From the NCBI GenBank assembly GCA_905234235.1, contig CAJOHN010000029.1:1-35846 (forward strand): a stretch of DNA of 35,846 bases, read 5' to 3'. This stretch comes from an uncultured Selenomonadaceae bacterium (GTDB taxonomy: Bacteria; Bacillota; Negativicutes; Selenomonadales; Selenomonadaceae). Positions 7,876-15,876 of this stretch are shown piece by piece. The notes beneath the pieces were generated by a model that saw only the letters and a list, made by a program, of their open reading frames with translations, was not told the origin of the DNA and searched no databases. The translations under genes and the position numbers were made by a program. Positions within the stretch are counted from its first letter, which is position 1; the number at the start of each line of letters is the position of its first letter.

Positions 7876-9074
7876 GCGCTCGCCGCCTCTCCGGATTCAA
7901 TTTTATTATCAGCGTCTTTAATTTCTTCGGGTTGCGGCTTATCGTCGGGCTTAGTTTCTTCGGGTTGCGGCTTATCGTCGGGCTTAGTTTCTTCGGGTTG
8001 CGGCTTATCATCGGGCTTGGTGTCTTCGGGCTGAGATTTATCGTCAGGTTTAGTTGTTTCAGGTTTAGGCTTATCAGGTTTGGGTTTATCGGGCTTAGTC
8101 GGCTTATCGATTACCGGCAAGGATTTGAATCTAAAAATTTTCCCGCCGTCTGCACTACTCTGTAAGCCGCCCTCGATATTGAATAAAATAGGCACATCAT
8201 CGGCGTTGCAATAAAGTTGGTCTTTGCGTTCGTAGCAAATGACTTTACCAAACTTACTCTTGAGCGTCGACTCCGCCTTATTCCATTCGAGTTTGAGCCG
8301 TAAAATTTTTGCAATGGGCACGACGGGCATATAAGTTATCCCCTCGCGCAGAACGGCTTTAGCAAAAAATCTGGTGTTATTGGCGTCGGTCGGTTGAGTG
8401 AGTTCGCCGTTAATCTCGACGTTGTAAGGCTTGCCGATAAAAGTTGGTTCGCCGTCGGACGCCTCGATTTTTTGGGAAATATCGTAATCGCTCTCGAATG
8501 CCAACACGCCGAACGGTTCAATCCATTTCTTAACGTCGCTGATATTAATTTCTTGCCAGCCGTAGCCGTCGGGGTAAATGTAATAAACCACGTCGCCTTC
8601 GGGGGTTTTTTCAACGACGATACGATTATAAGTTATCTCGACGGGCGTCCCGACTTCGACGGCGTCAAAAAGCTCCTCAACGTCGCGCTCGTTCATGCGT
8701 ATGCAACCGTTTGAAACGTAATTTCCGATACTTTCGGGGCGATTGGTGCCGTGAATGCCGTAATTGCCCCAAATCTGCATCCAACGATAGCCAAGCGGAT
8801 TATCCGGTCCGGAAGGAATTTCGTATTCGGGGTCGGAAGGGTCTATCCACGAGGGATTAACGGCTTTCTCCGTGATTTGGAAATAACCGGTCGGCGTCGG
8901 CGTACTGACTTTGCCCAAGCCCAGATGATACACCGCAACTTTAACATCGCCGTCGTAAAACAGCATGAGGCGGCTCGCAGAATTGATTAAGATTTTTTTC
9001 TGAGCCGCCTGCGCGGGAGCGACCAGCAAACTTAGGATAAAAATGATTGCCGTAAAAAATTTCAACGCGCTCAT
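7872..9074 (-). CDS. Exported L,D-transpeptidase (YkuD domain) with Pro/Lys/Asp repeat tail
   Basis: A cell-wall enzyme that forms 3-3 peptidoglycan cross-links or attaches proteins to peptidoglycan. ATG 9074 gives 400 residues; the in-frame TTG at 9113 has no ribosome site. Residues 1-23 are a signal peptide (cleavage near AQA/A). The YkuD catalytic motif is HGTNRPESIGNYVSNGCIRM (His108, Cys124). A second domain (about 235-320, with GITYMPVVPIAKILRLKLEW) resembles copper-amine-oxidase-N type surface domains. The C terminus is a hydrophilic spacer with four 11-residue repeats. It overlaps polA by 4 nt, an odd pairing of a wall enzyme with a repair polymerase. Confidence 0.9.
   Translation of the reverse strand: MSALKFFTAIIFILSLLVAPAQAAQKKILINSASRLMLFYDGDVKVAVYHLGLGKVSTPTPTGYFQITEKAVNPSWIDPSDPEYEIPSGPDNPLGYRWMQIWGNYGIHGTNRPESIGNYVSNGCIRMNERDVEELFDAVEVGTPVEITYNRIVVEKTPEGDVVYYIYPDGYGWQEINISDVKKWIEPFGVLAFESDYDISQKIEASDGEPTFIGKPYNVEINGELTQPTDANNTRFFAKAVLREGITYMPVVPIAKILRLKLEWNKAESTLKSKFGKVICYERKDQLYCNADDVPILFNIEGGLQSSADGGKIFRFKSLPVIDKPTKPDKPKPDKPKPETTKPDDKSQPEDTKPDDKPQPEETKPDDKPQPEETKPDDKPQPEEIKDADNKIESGEAASA
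7923..8054 (-). repeat. Four 33-bp tandem repeats in the transpeptidase tail
   Basis: Four in-frame copies encode TKPDDKPQPEE (the first, at the high-coordinate end, reads TKPDDKSQPED). The two copies nearest the stop are nearly identical in DNA. A further KPDKPKPDKPKP stretch precedes them. Copy number can change without breaking the frame, so tail length may vary among strains. Confidence 0.9.
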
Positions 9075-9114
9075 CTTGATACATCTTCCTTTCTTAAAAA
9101 GATTTTGCGCCAAT

Positions 9115-9143
9115 ATATCAGTTCAATCTGAAAAACTTATCAA
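9115..9143 (-). promoter_or_regulatory. Possible promoter for the transpeptidase-polA unit
   Basis: On the minus strand TTGATA (9138-9143), a 17-nt spacer and TGATAT (9115-9120), 41 nt ahead of the ATG at 9074 and just after the regulator terminator. Confidence 0.4.
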
Positions 9144-9180
9144 AAAAAACTTCGCGTCGAACTCTGTCGAAACGAAGTTT
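9142..9180 (-). terminator. Terminator after the CsoR-type regulator
   Basis: On the minus strand AAACTTCG (9173-9180) pairs with CGAAGTTT (9147-9154), with an inner TTTCGAC/GTTCGA arm, followed by a T-run. It lies 6 nt beyond the regulator stop. Confidence 0.75.
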
Positions 9181-9185
9181 CCTGT

Positions 9186-9494
9186 TTATCGAATGAATTG
9201 CTCGATAGCTTTGTTGAGGCGTTCAATCTCGGCACTGTCACCGGTCTTAACCGCGTCAACTATGCAGTGTTCAATGTGGTCTTTTAAAATGATTCGCCCG
9301 ACGGCTTTAATGGCGGCGTCGACGGCAGAAAGTTGAATCAAAACTTCGCTGCAATCGCGCCCGTCCTCAATCATTTTTTTTGTCGATTCAAGGTGCCCGA
9401 TAAGCCGCGCCATACGATTTAATACCGCCTTTGTCTGCGTATGCGTGTGGCTGTGACGAATTACCGTGCCGTCTTCAAGAATATGTTCGTGCAT
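9186..9494 (-). CDS. CsoR/RcnR/FrmR-family metal- or stress-sensing repressor
   Basis: A 102-residue all-helical DUF156 repressor. Cys48, His73 and Cys77 have the 25- and 4-residue spacing of the copper-binding C-H-C triad of CsoR (RDCSEVLIQLSAVDAA, KDHIEHC). The N terminus adds His2, His4, His14, His16 and His18, which could supply extra ligands as in RcnR-type proteins, so the inducing metal cannot be fixed from sequence. ATG 9494 is preceded by GGAGGAG; the in-frame TTG further up lies inside that site. It is divergent from the 53-residue ORF and probably controls both promoters. No copper ATPase or chaperone gene is adjacent. Confidence 0.87.
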   Translation of the reverse strand: MHEHILEDGTVIRHSHTHTQTKAVLNRMARLIGHLESTKKMIEDGRDCSEVLIQLSAVDAAIKAVGRIILKDHIEHCIVDAVKTGDSAEIERLNKAIEQFIR

Positions 9495-9519
9495 AAACTC
9501 CTCCAATTTTTTTATGGAA

Positions 9520-9548
9520 ATTTTATTTTATCTGATTGACGGCGTCAA
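9520..9548 (-). promoter_or_regulatory. Promoter of the CsoR-type regulator
   Basis: On the minus strand TTGACG (9543-9548), a 17-nt spacer and TAAAAT (9520-9525). The -35 box is one half of the palindrome TTGACGGCGTCAA shared with the divergent promoter. Confidence 0.65.
9536..9548. promoter_or_regulatory. Palindromic candidate operator between divergent promoters
   Basis: TTGACGGCGTCAA is a perfect 6-1-6 inverted repeat. Each half is the -35 box of one of two divergent promoters, so a protein bound here would block both. It differs from the G-tract pseudo-palindromes of known CsoR operators. Assignment to the adjacent regulator is an inference. Confidence 0.5.
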
Positions 9549-9564
9549 GGAAATTTGTTAAATT
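9536..9564 (+). promoter_or_regulatory. Promoter of the 53-residue ORF
   Basis: TTGACG (9536-9541), a 17-nt spacer and TAAATT (9559-9564), 18 nt before the ATG at 9583. Confidence 0.62.
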
Positions 9565-9582
9565 TGCGGCGAGGTGATTGGC

Positions 9583-9744
9583 ATGGCAAAAATAAATGCC
9601 GGCAAACTTAAAGAGATGGCTCGCGAATTGAAGAACGAGGATAAACCACAAAGCAGCGTTAAAAAACTCGGCGACGCAATCAAAACCGAAGCTAAGAAAA
9701 AAATTTCGGCGAGCGACGGCAAACTTTCCGGACGTAAAAATTAA
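9583..9744 (+). CDS. Small lysine-rich protein (53 aa), unknown function
   Basis: Begins MAKINAGKLKEMARELKNED and ends SDGKLSGRKN; highly charged, lysine-rich, no Cys or His, no membrane segment, probably helical in its first half. I do not recognise it. Support for its being real: GAGGTGA with good spacing before ATG 9583, a well-formed promoter, a strong terminator 10 nt after the stop, and the only reading frame between them. The divergent CsoR-type repressor suggests shared control. It has no metal-binding residues, so it is not an obvious metal chaperone. Confidence 0.75.
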   Translation: MAKINAGKLKEMARELKNEDKPQSSVKKLGDAIKTEAKKKISASDGKLSGRKN

Positions 9745-9746
9745 AA

Positions 9747-9784
9747 CAAAAAAAGCGGTCTCAATTTCTGAGGTCGCTTTTTGA
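9747..9784. terminator. Bidirectional terminator between the small ORF and ychF
   Basis: AGCGGTCTCA (9754-9763) pairs with TGAGGTCGCT (9769-9778) over 10 pairs with two G-T wobbles and a 5-nt loop, with A-run and T-run on either side, so it can serve both converging genes. Confidence 0.85.
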
Positions 9785-9792
9785 TTTGTAAA

Positions 9793-10890
9793 TCACACGT
9801 TGAAACGGAAATAAGTAACGTCGCCGTCCTGCATGATGTAATCCTTGCCTTCCAGACGAACGAGCCCTTTATCGCGGGCGGCATTAACCGAGCCAAGCTT
9901 AATCAAATCGTCGTAGTTGACAATCTCGGCGCGAATAAAGCCGCGTTCAATGTCGCTGTGAATTTTGCCCGCCGCCTTGACCGCAGGAGTCCCTTTAACA
10001 ATCGTCCAAGCACGACATTCATCCGCGCCCGCCGTCAAAAAAGTCATCAACCCTAACAAATCGAACGCTGCATGAATTAATCTGTCCAACCCCGAACTTT
10101 CCAATCCCAAGTCCGATAAAAATTCCTTAGCCTCGTCAGCGTCGAGTTCCGCAATTTCTGATTCAACCTTCGCGCAGATGACGACGACTTGCGCCCCCTC
10201 CTGCGCGGCGAGTTCCCGAACTTTCTTGACGTAATTATTTTCCGCCGATAAATCTTCCTCCGCAACGTTTGCTATGTACAGCGTCGGCTTCAACGTCAAT
10301 AAATTTGCGTCGCGAATTGTTAAAAGCTCCTCCTCCGTCAAATTTAAACTCCGCGCAGGTTTTGCCTCGTCCAAAGAATTTTTTACACGCTCCAAAATTT
10401 CTGCCTCTGCCTTAGCTTCTTTGCTCCCCGACTTCAAAAGTTTGGCGACTTTCGCGAGCCGCTTATCTACAACGTCCAAATCAGCAAGGCAAAGCTCCGT
10501 TTGAATCGTATCAATATCTCGGAGCGGGTCAATCGTGTCGGCGACGTGCGTAATATTTTCGTCCTCAAAACAGCGCACGACGTGAGCAATCGCATCGACG
10601 TGGCGGATATGTTCAAGAAATTTATTGCCGAGCCCCTCGCCCTTCGACGCACCCTTAACAAGCCCCGCAATGTCGACGAAACGAACACTAGCCGGAGTAG
10701 TTTTTTTGGAGCTGTAAAGTTTGGTAAGGACTTCGAGGCGATTATCCGGCACGGCTACCACGCCAACATTCGGCTCAATCGTGCAGAAAGGATAATTCGC
10801 CGCCTCCGCGCCCGCCTTAGTTATCGCATTAAAAAGCGTCGACTTACCGACGTTCGGCAAACCGACGATACCAACTTCCAAATTACTCAT
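9793..10890 (-). CDS. ychF: Redox-regulated ATPase/GTP-binding protein YchF
   Basis: An Obg-family P-loop protein (OLA1/YchF) that preferentially binds ATP and associates with the ribosome and stress response. P-loop GLPNVGKST at residues 10-18, PFCTIEPNVGVV switch region, DIAGLVKGASKGEGLGNKFL, and the C-terminal TGS domain (TAGADECRAWTIVKG to the end). ATG 10890, 8 nt after GGAGG, gives 365 residues, the normal size; the upstream in-frame TTG lies inside the ribosome site. Monocistronic, with its own promoter and terminator. Confidence 0.96.
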   Translation of the reverse strand: MSNLEVGIVGLPNVGKSTLFNAITKAGAEAANYPFCTIEPNVGVVAVPDNRLEVLTKLYSSKKTTPASVRFVDIAGLVKGASKGEGLGNKFLEHIRHVDAIAHVVRCFEDENITHVADTIDPLRDIDTIQTELCLADLDVVDKRLAKVAKLLKSGSKEAKAEAEILERVKNSLDEAKPARSLNLTEEELLTIRDANLLTLKPTLYIANVAEEDLSAENNYVKKVRELAAQEGAQVVVICAKVESEIAELDADEAKEFLSDLGLESSGLDRLIHAAFDLLGLMTFLTAGADECRAWTIVKGTPAVKAAGKIHSDIERGFIRAEIVNYDDLIKLGSVNAARDKGLVRLEGKDYIMQDGDVTYFRFNV

Positions 10891-10919
10891 CAGAAATTCC
10901 TCCAAAATTATTTTCTTGA

Positions 10920-10948
10920 AGTCTAAAGCAGGGAAATTTTTCTGTCAA
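10920..10948 (-). promoter_or_regulatory. Promoter of ychF
   Basis: On the minus strand a consensus TTGACA (10943-10948), a 17-nt spacer and TAGACT (10920-10925), 29 nt upstream of the ATG. Confidence 0.68.
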
Positions 10949-11011
10949 GCCGAAAGCTACGCGCAAGCATTTTAATCAGACGTTAGAATTTAACTCGGAG
11001 GTTGTTCGACA

Positions 11012-12556
11012 TTGTTAAAGGAAATTTTTATCGGCGAAAGCAAATCAAAAGCGATTATCCTTCATGCGGCGTTGATTGCGCTGAGCTTCGCCTTTGTATA
11101 CATGTTTTCCTATTCGACGAGTCCTCTTTATGATATGCTCGGTGGCGATTCCTCTATATTCCAAGTCATCGGGAAATATTGGGCGCAAGGTTATCTGCCT
11201 TATGTGGATTTGTTTGATCACAAAGGTCCATTGCTGTTTTTAATCAACGCAATCGGTTACGCGATTTATCCTCGTGCAGGGATCATGGTGCCGCAGATAA
11301 TTTTTCTGTACCTGTCATGCTTGTTTATTTGGCGGGCAATGGAGCTTTATTCATCGCGCCGGAAAATTTTTTTCTTGACTGTCGCACTGATTTTTTACGC
11401 GGCGCATTACGAGGAAGGTAACCACGTCGAAGAATACAGCGTATTATTTTTATCAGTATCGATGTATTTTTTCCTGCGAAGTCTAAAGGAAAATAATTTT
11501 CTGCCGCTTTACGGATTTATTTACGGCATTTGCTTCGGAGCGTGCTTTTTGATTAGAGTTTCGGACGCCGCGCAGATTTGTTGCCAAACTTTTTTAGTCG
11601 CGATATTTCTACTGCAAGCAAAAGACTTTAAAAATCTCCGGCAAAATTTTTTGAGCTTCTGCGCGGGCTTCGCGACAATCGTTTTGCCGTTCGTGATTTA
11701 CTTCGCGGCGCACGGAGCACTTTACGACATGATTTACGGCACGATTCTGTTCAATCTAAAATACACCAGCTTAAATTATCATCTGCCATTTGAATTCCAA
11801 GTGGCTTACGATGTTTTTCATTTCTTGCCGCTTTACGCAATTATAATCCTTGCTGCCCTCGCGCTGAAACAAAATCCAACGAGCCGCCTGCCACAGAGTG
11901 CGCTTTTCATCGGAACAACGATAACATTCATGCTTATGAGTTTGCGCCCTTACGGACATTACGCGATAATTATTTTCCCGATGACGCCGATTCTTTTTGC
12001 CGTTATTCATGGGGCAATTAACGAATTCCGGAAAATTTGGCGAACGCCGCGCTTATCCTTCAAGAGGATTCTCGTAAAATTTTTAATCATCTTTGTGGCA
12101 CTCGATACATTTATACTTGCCCTCCATGCAAAGGAATATTATTTCGGTGAAAAAAGATACGAAATAAATAATCCCGATGAGCAAGAAAATATTTCTACAT
12201 TACGAAAAATGATCCCCAAAAATGAGGAAAAATCTTTTGTTACTTGGGGCTATTATTGTACCGCGCCGCATTGGATACTCCGCACGAATCTAAAATCGCG
12301 TGAACGAGTTTTTACGCACAACAGCCACCAGATGAAAGTTGACCCTGCACGGCGGAGAGAATGGTTTGGCAACGTCAAAAAAAATTATCCGCTGTGGATT
12401 CTTTACGGCACCGCTCCAAATAGAAAACCCGGCGAGCCTCCGAAAACTAACATGGAAGACACCGAGCTTGAACAGTTACTTGAAGAGAAATATTCATTGC
12501 GTGGGGAAGTTTATATCTTCCCGCAAGTGATGAAGCTTTATCGGTTAAAAGATTGA
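11012..12556 (+). CDS. Multi-spanning membrane protein, GT-C glycosyltransferase-like
   Basis: A 514-residue protein with about ten hydrophobic segments over residues 15-380 and a soluble C-terminal domain. The first extracytoplasmic loop has GGDSSIFQVIGKYWAQGYLP and then YVDLFDHKGP (acidic residues near 46, 66 and 69), the layout of GT-C enzymes that use polyprenyl-phosphate sugars; similar proteins are annotated as uncharacterised glycosyltransferase-like membrane proteins. Start TTG 11012 has GGAGG 10 nt upstream. It is monocistronic and its stop lies 4 nt from the rnhB stop. Donor and acceptor cannot be told from sequence. Confidence 0.72.
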   Translation: MLKEIFIGESKSKAIILHAALIALSFAFVYMFSYSTSPLYDMLGGDSSIFQVIGKYWAQGYLPYVDLFDHKGPLLFLINAIGYAIYPRAGIMVPQIIFLYLSCLFIWRAMELYSSRRKIFFLTVALIFYAAHYEEGNHVEEYSVLFLSVSMYFFLRSLKENNFLPLYGFIYGICFGACFLIRVSDAAQICCQTFLVAIFLLQAKDFKNLRQNFLSFCAGFATIVLPFVIYFAAHGALYDMIYGTILFNLKYTSLNYHLPFEFQVAYDVFHFLPLYAIIILAALALKQNPTSRLPQSALFIGTTITFMLMSLRPYGHYAIIIFPMTPILFAVIHGAINEFRKIWRTPRLSFKRILVKFLIIFVALDTFILALHAKEYYFGEKRYEINNPDEQENISTLRKMIPKNEEKSFVTWGYYCTAPHWILRTNLKSRERVFTHNSHQMKVDPARRREWFGNVKKNYPLWILYGTAPNRKPGEPPKTNMEDTELEQLLEEKYSLRGEVYIFPQVMKLYRLKD

Positions 12557-12560
12557 ACGT

Positions 12561-13208
12561 TTACTTGAGCATGCTTTTCACAGGATTAAAAGTTTTTCTG
12601 TGCAACGGACAATGCCCAAATTTTTTTATCGCGTCAAGATGTTCTTTGGTTCCGTAGCCGCGATTACGTTCAAAGCCATACTGCGGATAAGTTAAAGCCC
12701 AATCGTCAGCGAGGCGGTCGCGAGTAACTTTGGCGATAATCGACGCGGCGGCTATCGAGGCACTCAACGCGTCGCCGTGAATAATCGATTGCGATTGAAT
12801 TTTTTCGCCGAAGTCAACTTTCATTGCGTCAGTCAAAACAAAATCCGGTTGAACGTCCAAGCCGGCAACTGCGCGTTTCATTCCTTCCAACGTCGCTTGA
12901 TAAATGTTTAACTCGTCAATCTCTTCAATCTCGACGCGAACAGCCTTATAACTTATCGCCGCCGAAATAATTTTATCGTAAAGAGCCTCGCGGACGTTGG
13001 CTGAAAGTTTTTTAGAATCATCAAGGCGTTCAAGATATAAATTTTCGGGCAAGATAACAGCCGCCACGACGACCGCTCCGACTAACGAACCACGCCCCGC
13101 CTCATCGACGCCCGCAATTAATTTAAAACCATCTGCGCGGACTTTCGATTCAAACTTGTAAAGATTTTGAACGCGTTCCTTATCCGCCTCGACAGAAAAT
13201 TTTTTCAT
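12561..13208 (-). CDS. rnhB: Ribonuclease HII
   Basis: Cleaves RNA in RNA-DNA hybrids and removes misincorporated ribonucleotides. GVDEAGRGS (Asp35, Glu36), DDSKKLS, SASIAAASIIAKVTRD and a final HRKTFNP motif are the family signatures. ATG 13208 with GAGG 7 nt upstream gives 215 residues; the longer open frame runs into the lptF/G gene. It is the last gene of the LPS operon, 8 nt after lptF/G. Confidence 0.95.
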   Translation of the reverse strand: MKKFSVEADKERVQNLYKFESKVRADGFKLIAGVDEAGRGSLVGAVVVAAVILPENLYLERLDDSKKLSANVREALYDKIISAAISYKAVRVEIEEIDELNIYQATLEGMKRAVAGLDVQPDFVLTDAMKVDFGEKIQSQSIIHGDALSASIAAASIIAKVTRDRLADDWALTYPQYGFERNRGYGTKEHLDAIKKFGHCPLHRKTFNPVKSMLK

Positions 13209-13216
13209 GACATGCC

Positions 13217-14311
13217 TCACTTCGACGCCCGATAAATTAAAACAAACCCTGCCACTAAACCTATGACGTTCGGTATCCAAACCGCATACATCGGCGGGAT
13301 TGCTCCGCTGCGTGCGATTGCATTTGCCAACGTCATCACCGCGTAATACAAAAAAATTATCACGACGCTCAACGCAAAACCTACTGATGACGGCGTACGC
13401 GTCGGCTGAAGTCCAAGCGGTACTCCGATTAGCGCGAAGATTAAACTCGCCATTGGCACCGTGAGCCGCTGATAAAGTTCAGTTTCAAGTTTGCTCGTGT
13501 TGGCGTATTGCGACTTCATAATTTCAATCTGCGCCTTAAGCTCGTCCATCGTGAGTTCTTCGGGCTTTTTTTGTTCGCGGACGATTTGGCGCGGACTCGC
13601 TTTGACGGGCAAAATTTGTTGGTCAAACTTCATCGTATGTGTGCGGTGTTCGTCGGCGAGGTCGTAAATCATTCCGTCGTGCATAATCCATTTCTCGTCG
13701 CGCCACTCGGCATAAGTCGCATTCTCGACGTGCGTAACTTTATCATTCTCATCAAAAACTTGCATCGTTACGCCTTCCAAAATTTCATCTTGCGCCTTGT
13801 ATTGGCGAGCGTAAATCAGACGTTCCAGACGCCCGCCCGTCATCTCTTTAACGATTATATGGTCTTGGGATTTTAATTCGGTGTTGCCTTGAATTTCGTA
13901 GTAAACGACGTTGTTGTAAGCGGTGTTCGCCCAAGGGACAACGTGCTCATTAAAAATAATCGCGCAAATCGTGACGATAACGCCTAAAAAAATCGCGGGC
14001 ATTGCAATTCTGCTGAAACTTATCCCGCAAGATTTCATGGCAGTAATTTCGCTCGAACTCGATAACCGCCCGAAAGTCAACAGCGTCGCCAAAAGCATCG
14101 ACATCGGGAACGTCCACATGATTATGCTCGGCAAGCCGTAGACAAAAATTTTCACGACGGAGGAAAGGCTCGCGCCGTAATCGGTTATGTACCTCGCGAT
14201 TTTGAACAGCGTACCGGAGCCGATAAATACCGCCGTGAACGCGCAAATCGCAAACAGAAACGCGAGAACAACTTCTTGAAAAATATATCTGTCAAGTATC
14301 CTAAAGGGCAT
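13217..14311 (-). CDS. LPS export permease, LptF/LptG family
   Basis: Membrane part of the LptB2FG transporter that pulls LPS out of the inner membrane. 364 residues: two N-terminal membrane helices ending in RYITDYG, MWTFPMSMLLATLLTFGRLSSSSEI (about 65-89), a periplasmic beta-jellyroll domain (about 140-255), then helices from about 284 with IGVPLG. ATG 14311, 7 nt after GGAGG. Proteobacteria have LptF and LptG as a pair; only one such gene is here, so either it works as a homodimer or the partner is elsewhere. Lies 15 nt after lptB. Confidence 0.9.
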   Translation of the reverse strand: MPFRILDRYIFQEVVLAFLFAICAFTAVFIGSGTLFKIARYITDYGASLSSVVKIFVYGLPSIIMWTFPMSMLLATLLTFGRLSSSSEITAMKSCGISFSRIAMPAIFLGVIVTICAIIFNEHVVPWANTAYNNVVYYEIQGNTELKSQDHIIVKEMTGGRLERLIYARQYKAQDEILEGVTMQVFDENDKVTHVENATYAEWRDEKWIMHDGMIYDLADEHRTHTMKFDQQILPVKASPRQIVREQKKPEELTMDELKAQIEIMKSQYANTSKLETELYQRLTVPMASLIFALIGVPLGLQPTRTPSSVGFALSVVIIFLYYAVMTLANAIARSGAIPPMYAVWIPNVIGLVAGFVLIYRASK

Positions 14312-14326
14312 TCAATGACCTCCGAT

Positions 14327-15046
14327 TTAAAGCGTAAAATTGCTTCCGAGATAAAATTTCTTGGCAATGTCGCTGGTAGCAATTTCATCGGCACTGCCTT
14401 CCAATAAAATTTTGCCCTCGTTAAGAATATAGGCGCGGTCGACAATGTGCAGAGTTTCGCGGACGTTATGGTCGGTGATTAAAATCCCCATGCCGCGCTT
14501 TTTTAAGTAGGTTATGATTTCTTGAATGTCGGCAACCGCCAAAGGGTCGACGCCTGCGAATGGTTCGTCAAGCAAAATAAATTTCGGCTCCAACGCAAGA
14601 CAACGCGCAATTTCCACACGACGCCGCTCACCGCCGGAAAGTTCCGTGCCCTTGCGTTTTTCAACGTGCCGAATGTTAAATTCCCGTAAAAGTTCATTGA
14701 GGCGTTTTTTACGTTCGTTGCTTGTTAAGTTCAGCGTCTCCAATATCGCCATAATATTTTCTGTGACGGTCAGCTTGCGAAATATCGACGCCTCTTGAGT
14801 TAAATAGCTTATACCTAACTCGGCGCGTTTGTACATCGGCAACTTGGAAATGTTTAAGTCGGAGATAAAAACTTTGCCCGAATCCGGTCGTTCCAATCCA
14901 ACCATCATGTAAAAAGAAGTAGTTTTGCCCGCGCCGTTCGGTCCGAGTAAGCCGACAATCTCGCCCGTCTCAACCTTAAGCGAAACTTTATTAACAACTG
15001 TGCGCCCTTTGAACGACTTAACTAAATCACGCGCCTCAAGATTCAT
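14327..15046 (-). CDS. lptB: LPS export ABC ATPase LptB
   Basis: Cytoplasmic ATPase of the Lpt bridge. Walker [10 protein letters not shown] (about residues 38-46), Q-loop TQEASIF, signature [13 protein letters not shown], Walker [15 protein letters not shown]-loop TDHNVRET. 239 residues from ATG 15046; the frame is open further up but that part overlaps lptA and is not family-like. The start lies inside the end of lptA (11-nt overlap), giving translational coupling within lptC-lptA-lptB-lptF/G. Confidence 0.96.
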   Translation of the reverse strand: MNLEARDLVKSFKGRTVVNKVSLKVETGEIVGLLGPNGAGKTTSFYMMVGLERPDSGKVFISDLNISKLPMYKRAELGISYLTQEASIFRKLTVTENIMAILETLNLTSNERKKRLNELLREFNIRHVEKRKGTELSGGERRRVEIARCLALEPKFILLDEPFAGVDPLAVADIQEIITYLKKRGMGILITDHNVRETLHIVDRAYILNEGKILLEGSADEIATSDIAKKFYLGSNFTL

Positions 15047-15875
15047 TACTCGTCGCCTCATCGGGATTAATTCCAACAGTCTCAGATTTTTTATCAACCT
15101 GCGCGGGCTTGGAAGTTTCCTCGAAAGCTTTACCAAACTCTTCGGGCATTTGAAGATTCGGCGCGGCGGAGGCTTTTAAATTGCCGTCGTCAGCGAGATA
15201 AACCGTCAAGCGATTGCCGCGAATCGTGTTGTTGTTTTGAAAAGCCCAAGCGTTGCCGCTCAAAACAGCTTTGCCCGCGTCCTTGCCGTCGTAGTCGACA
15301 TTATCGCCGCCCGCCTCCAGATTCCGCGTCGTGCTGACCAAATGTGCATTACCCGTGCCGATATAACGTTCGTCGTCAATCCAGCCTTCCATACTGTCCG
15401 CAGTGAAAGTCCCTTCAACCGCACTGCTTACAACGCCGCCCGTCGGTATGATAACGTGCTTCCTGTCGTCAGGGAAATAATCAATGCGCTCGCCCGTGAA
15501 TGTGCGCGTGTCGCCGTCAGGATATTTCTCGTTAGGCGCGAGGTTTTGAGTGGCGATAACATTTCCGTCCGCGAGCATATGCCCTTGCCCGTTACTCATC
15601 AACGCGTTGCAAGTTATGCGCATGTTATCACGAACAACAATCACATTGCCGATAAGGTGCGCCTCTTTGGTGTTCACGTTGAAAAGCGCGTGAAGTCCCG
15701 TCGCTTTGGTTGTGCCGTGCTTTAAAAGGACGTTGCCCTCCGCCGCAACGACGCCCGTGTTCATGTCGTATTCGATTGCGTCGGCGTTCACCTCAGAGGG
15801 CAAATCTTCAGCCGCGATTGCCGCCGAACTTATCAGCATTGCCGTCGCGACTGCCGCGCAGATTTTTTTTACCAT
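15036..15875 (-). CDS. lptA: Periplasmic LPS-binding bridge protein, LptA/OstA family
   Basis: 279-residue exported protein: signal peptide 1-21 (SSAAIA/AE) then an OstA_N-type domain ([21 protein letters not shown]) built of repeated beta-strands that line a hydrophobic groove carrying LPS from LptC to the outer membrane. It is longer than E. coli LptA (185), with added strand repeats up to about residue 235 and a charged, disordered tail. ATG 15875 has GGAGG 9 nt upstream and 1 nt separates it from the lptC stop. The word CTGCGCGG lies in the signal-peptide region (15854-15861, minus). Confidence 0.9.
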   Translation of the reverse strand: MVKKICAAVATAMLISSAAIAAEDLPSEVNADAIEYDMNTGVVAAEGNVLLKHGTTKATGLHALFNVNTKEAHLIGNVIVVRDNMRITCNALMSNGQGHMLADGNVIATQNLAPNEKYPDGDTRTFTGERIDYFPDDRKHVIIPTGGVVSSAVEGTFTADSMEGWIDDERYIGTGNAHLVSTTRNLEAGGDNVDYDGKDAGKAVLSGNAWAFQNNNTIRGNRLTVYLADDGNLKASAAPNLQMPEEFGKAFEETSKPAQVDKKSETVGINPDEATSNES

Positions 15876-15876
15876 A

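Noticed and set aside
9755-9778. CRISPR or REP-like interpretation of hairpins
   Set aside because: Each hairpin is a single terminator; no regularly spaced repeats occur anywhere in the window.
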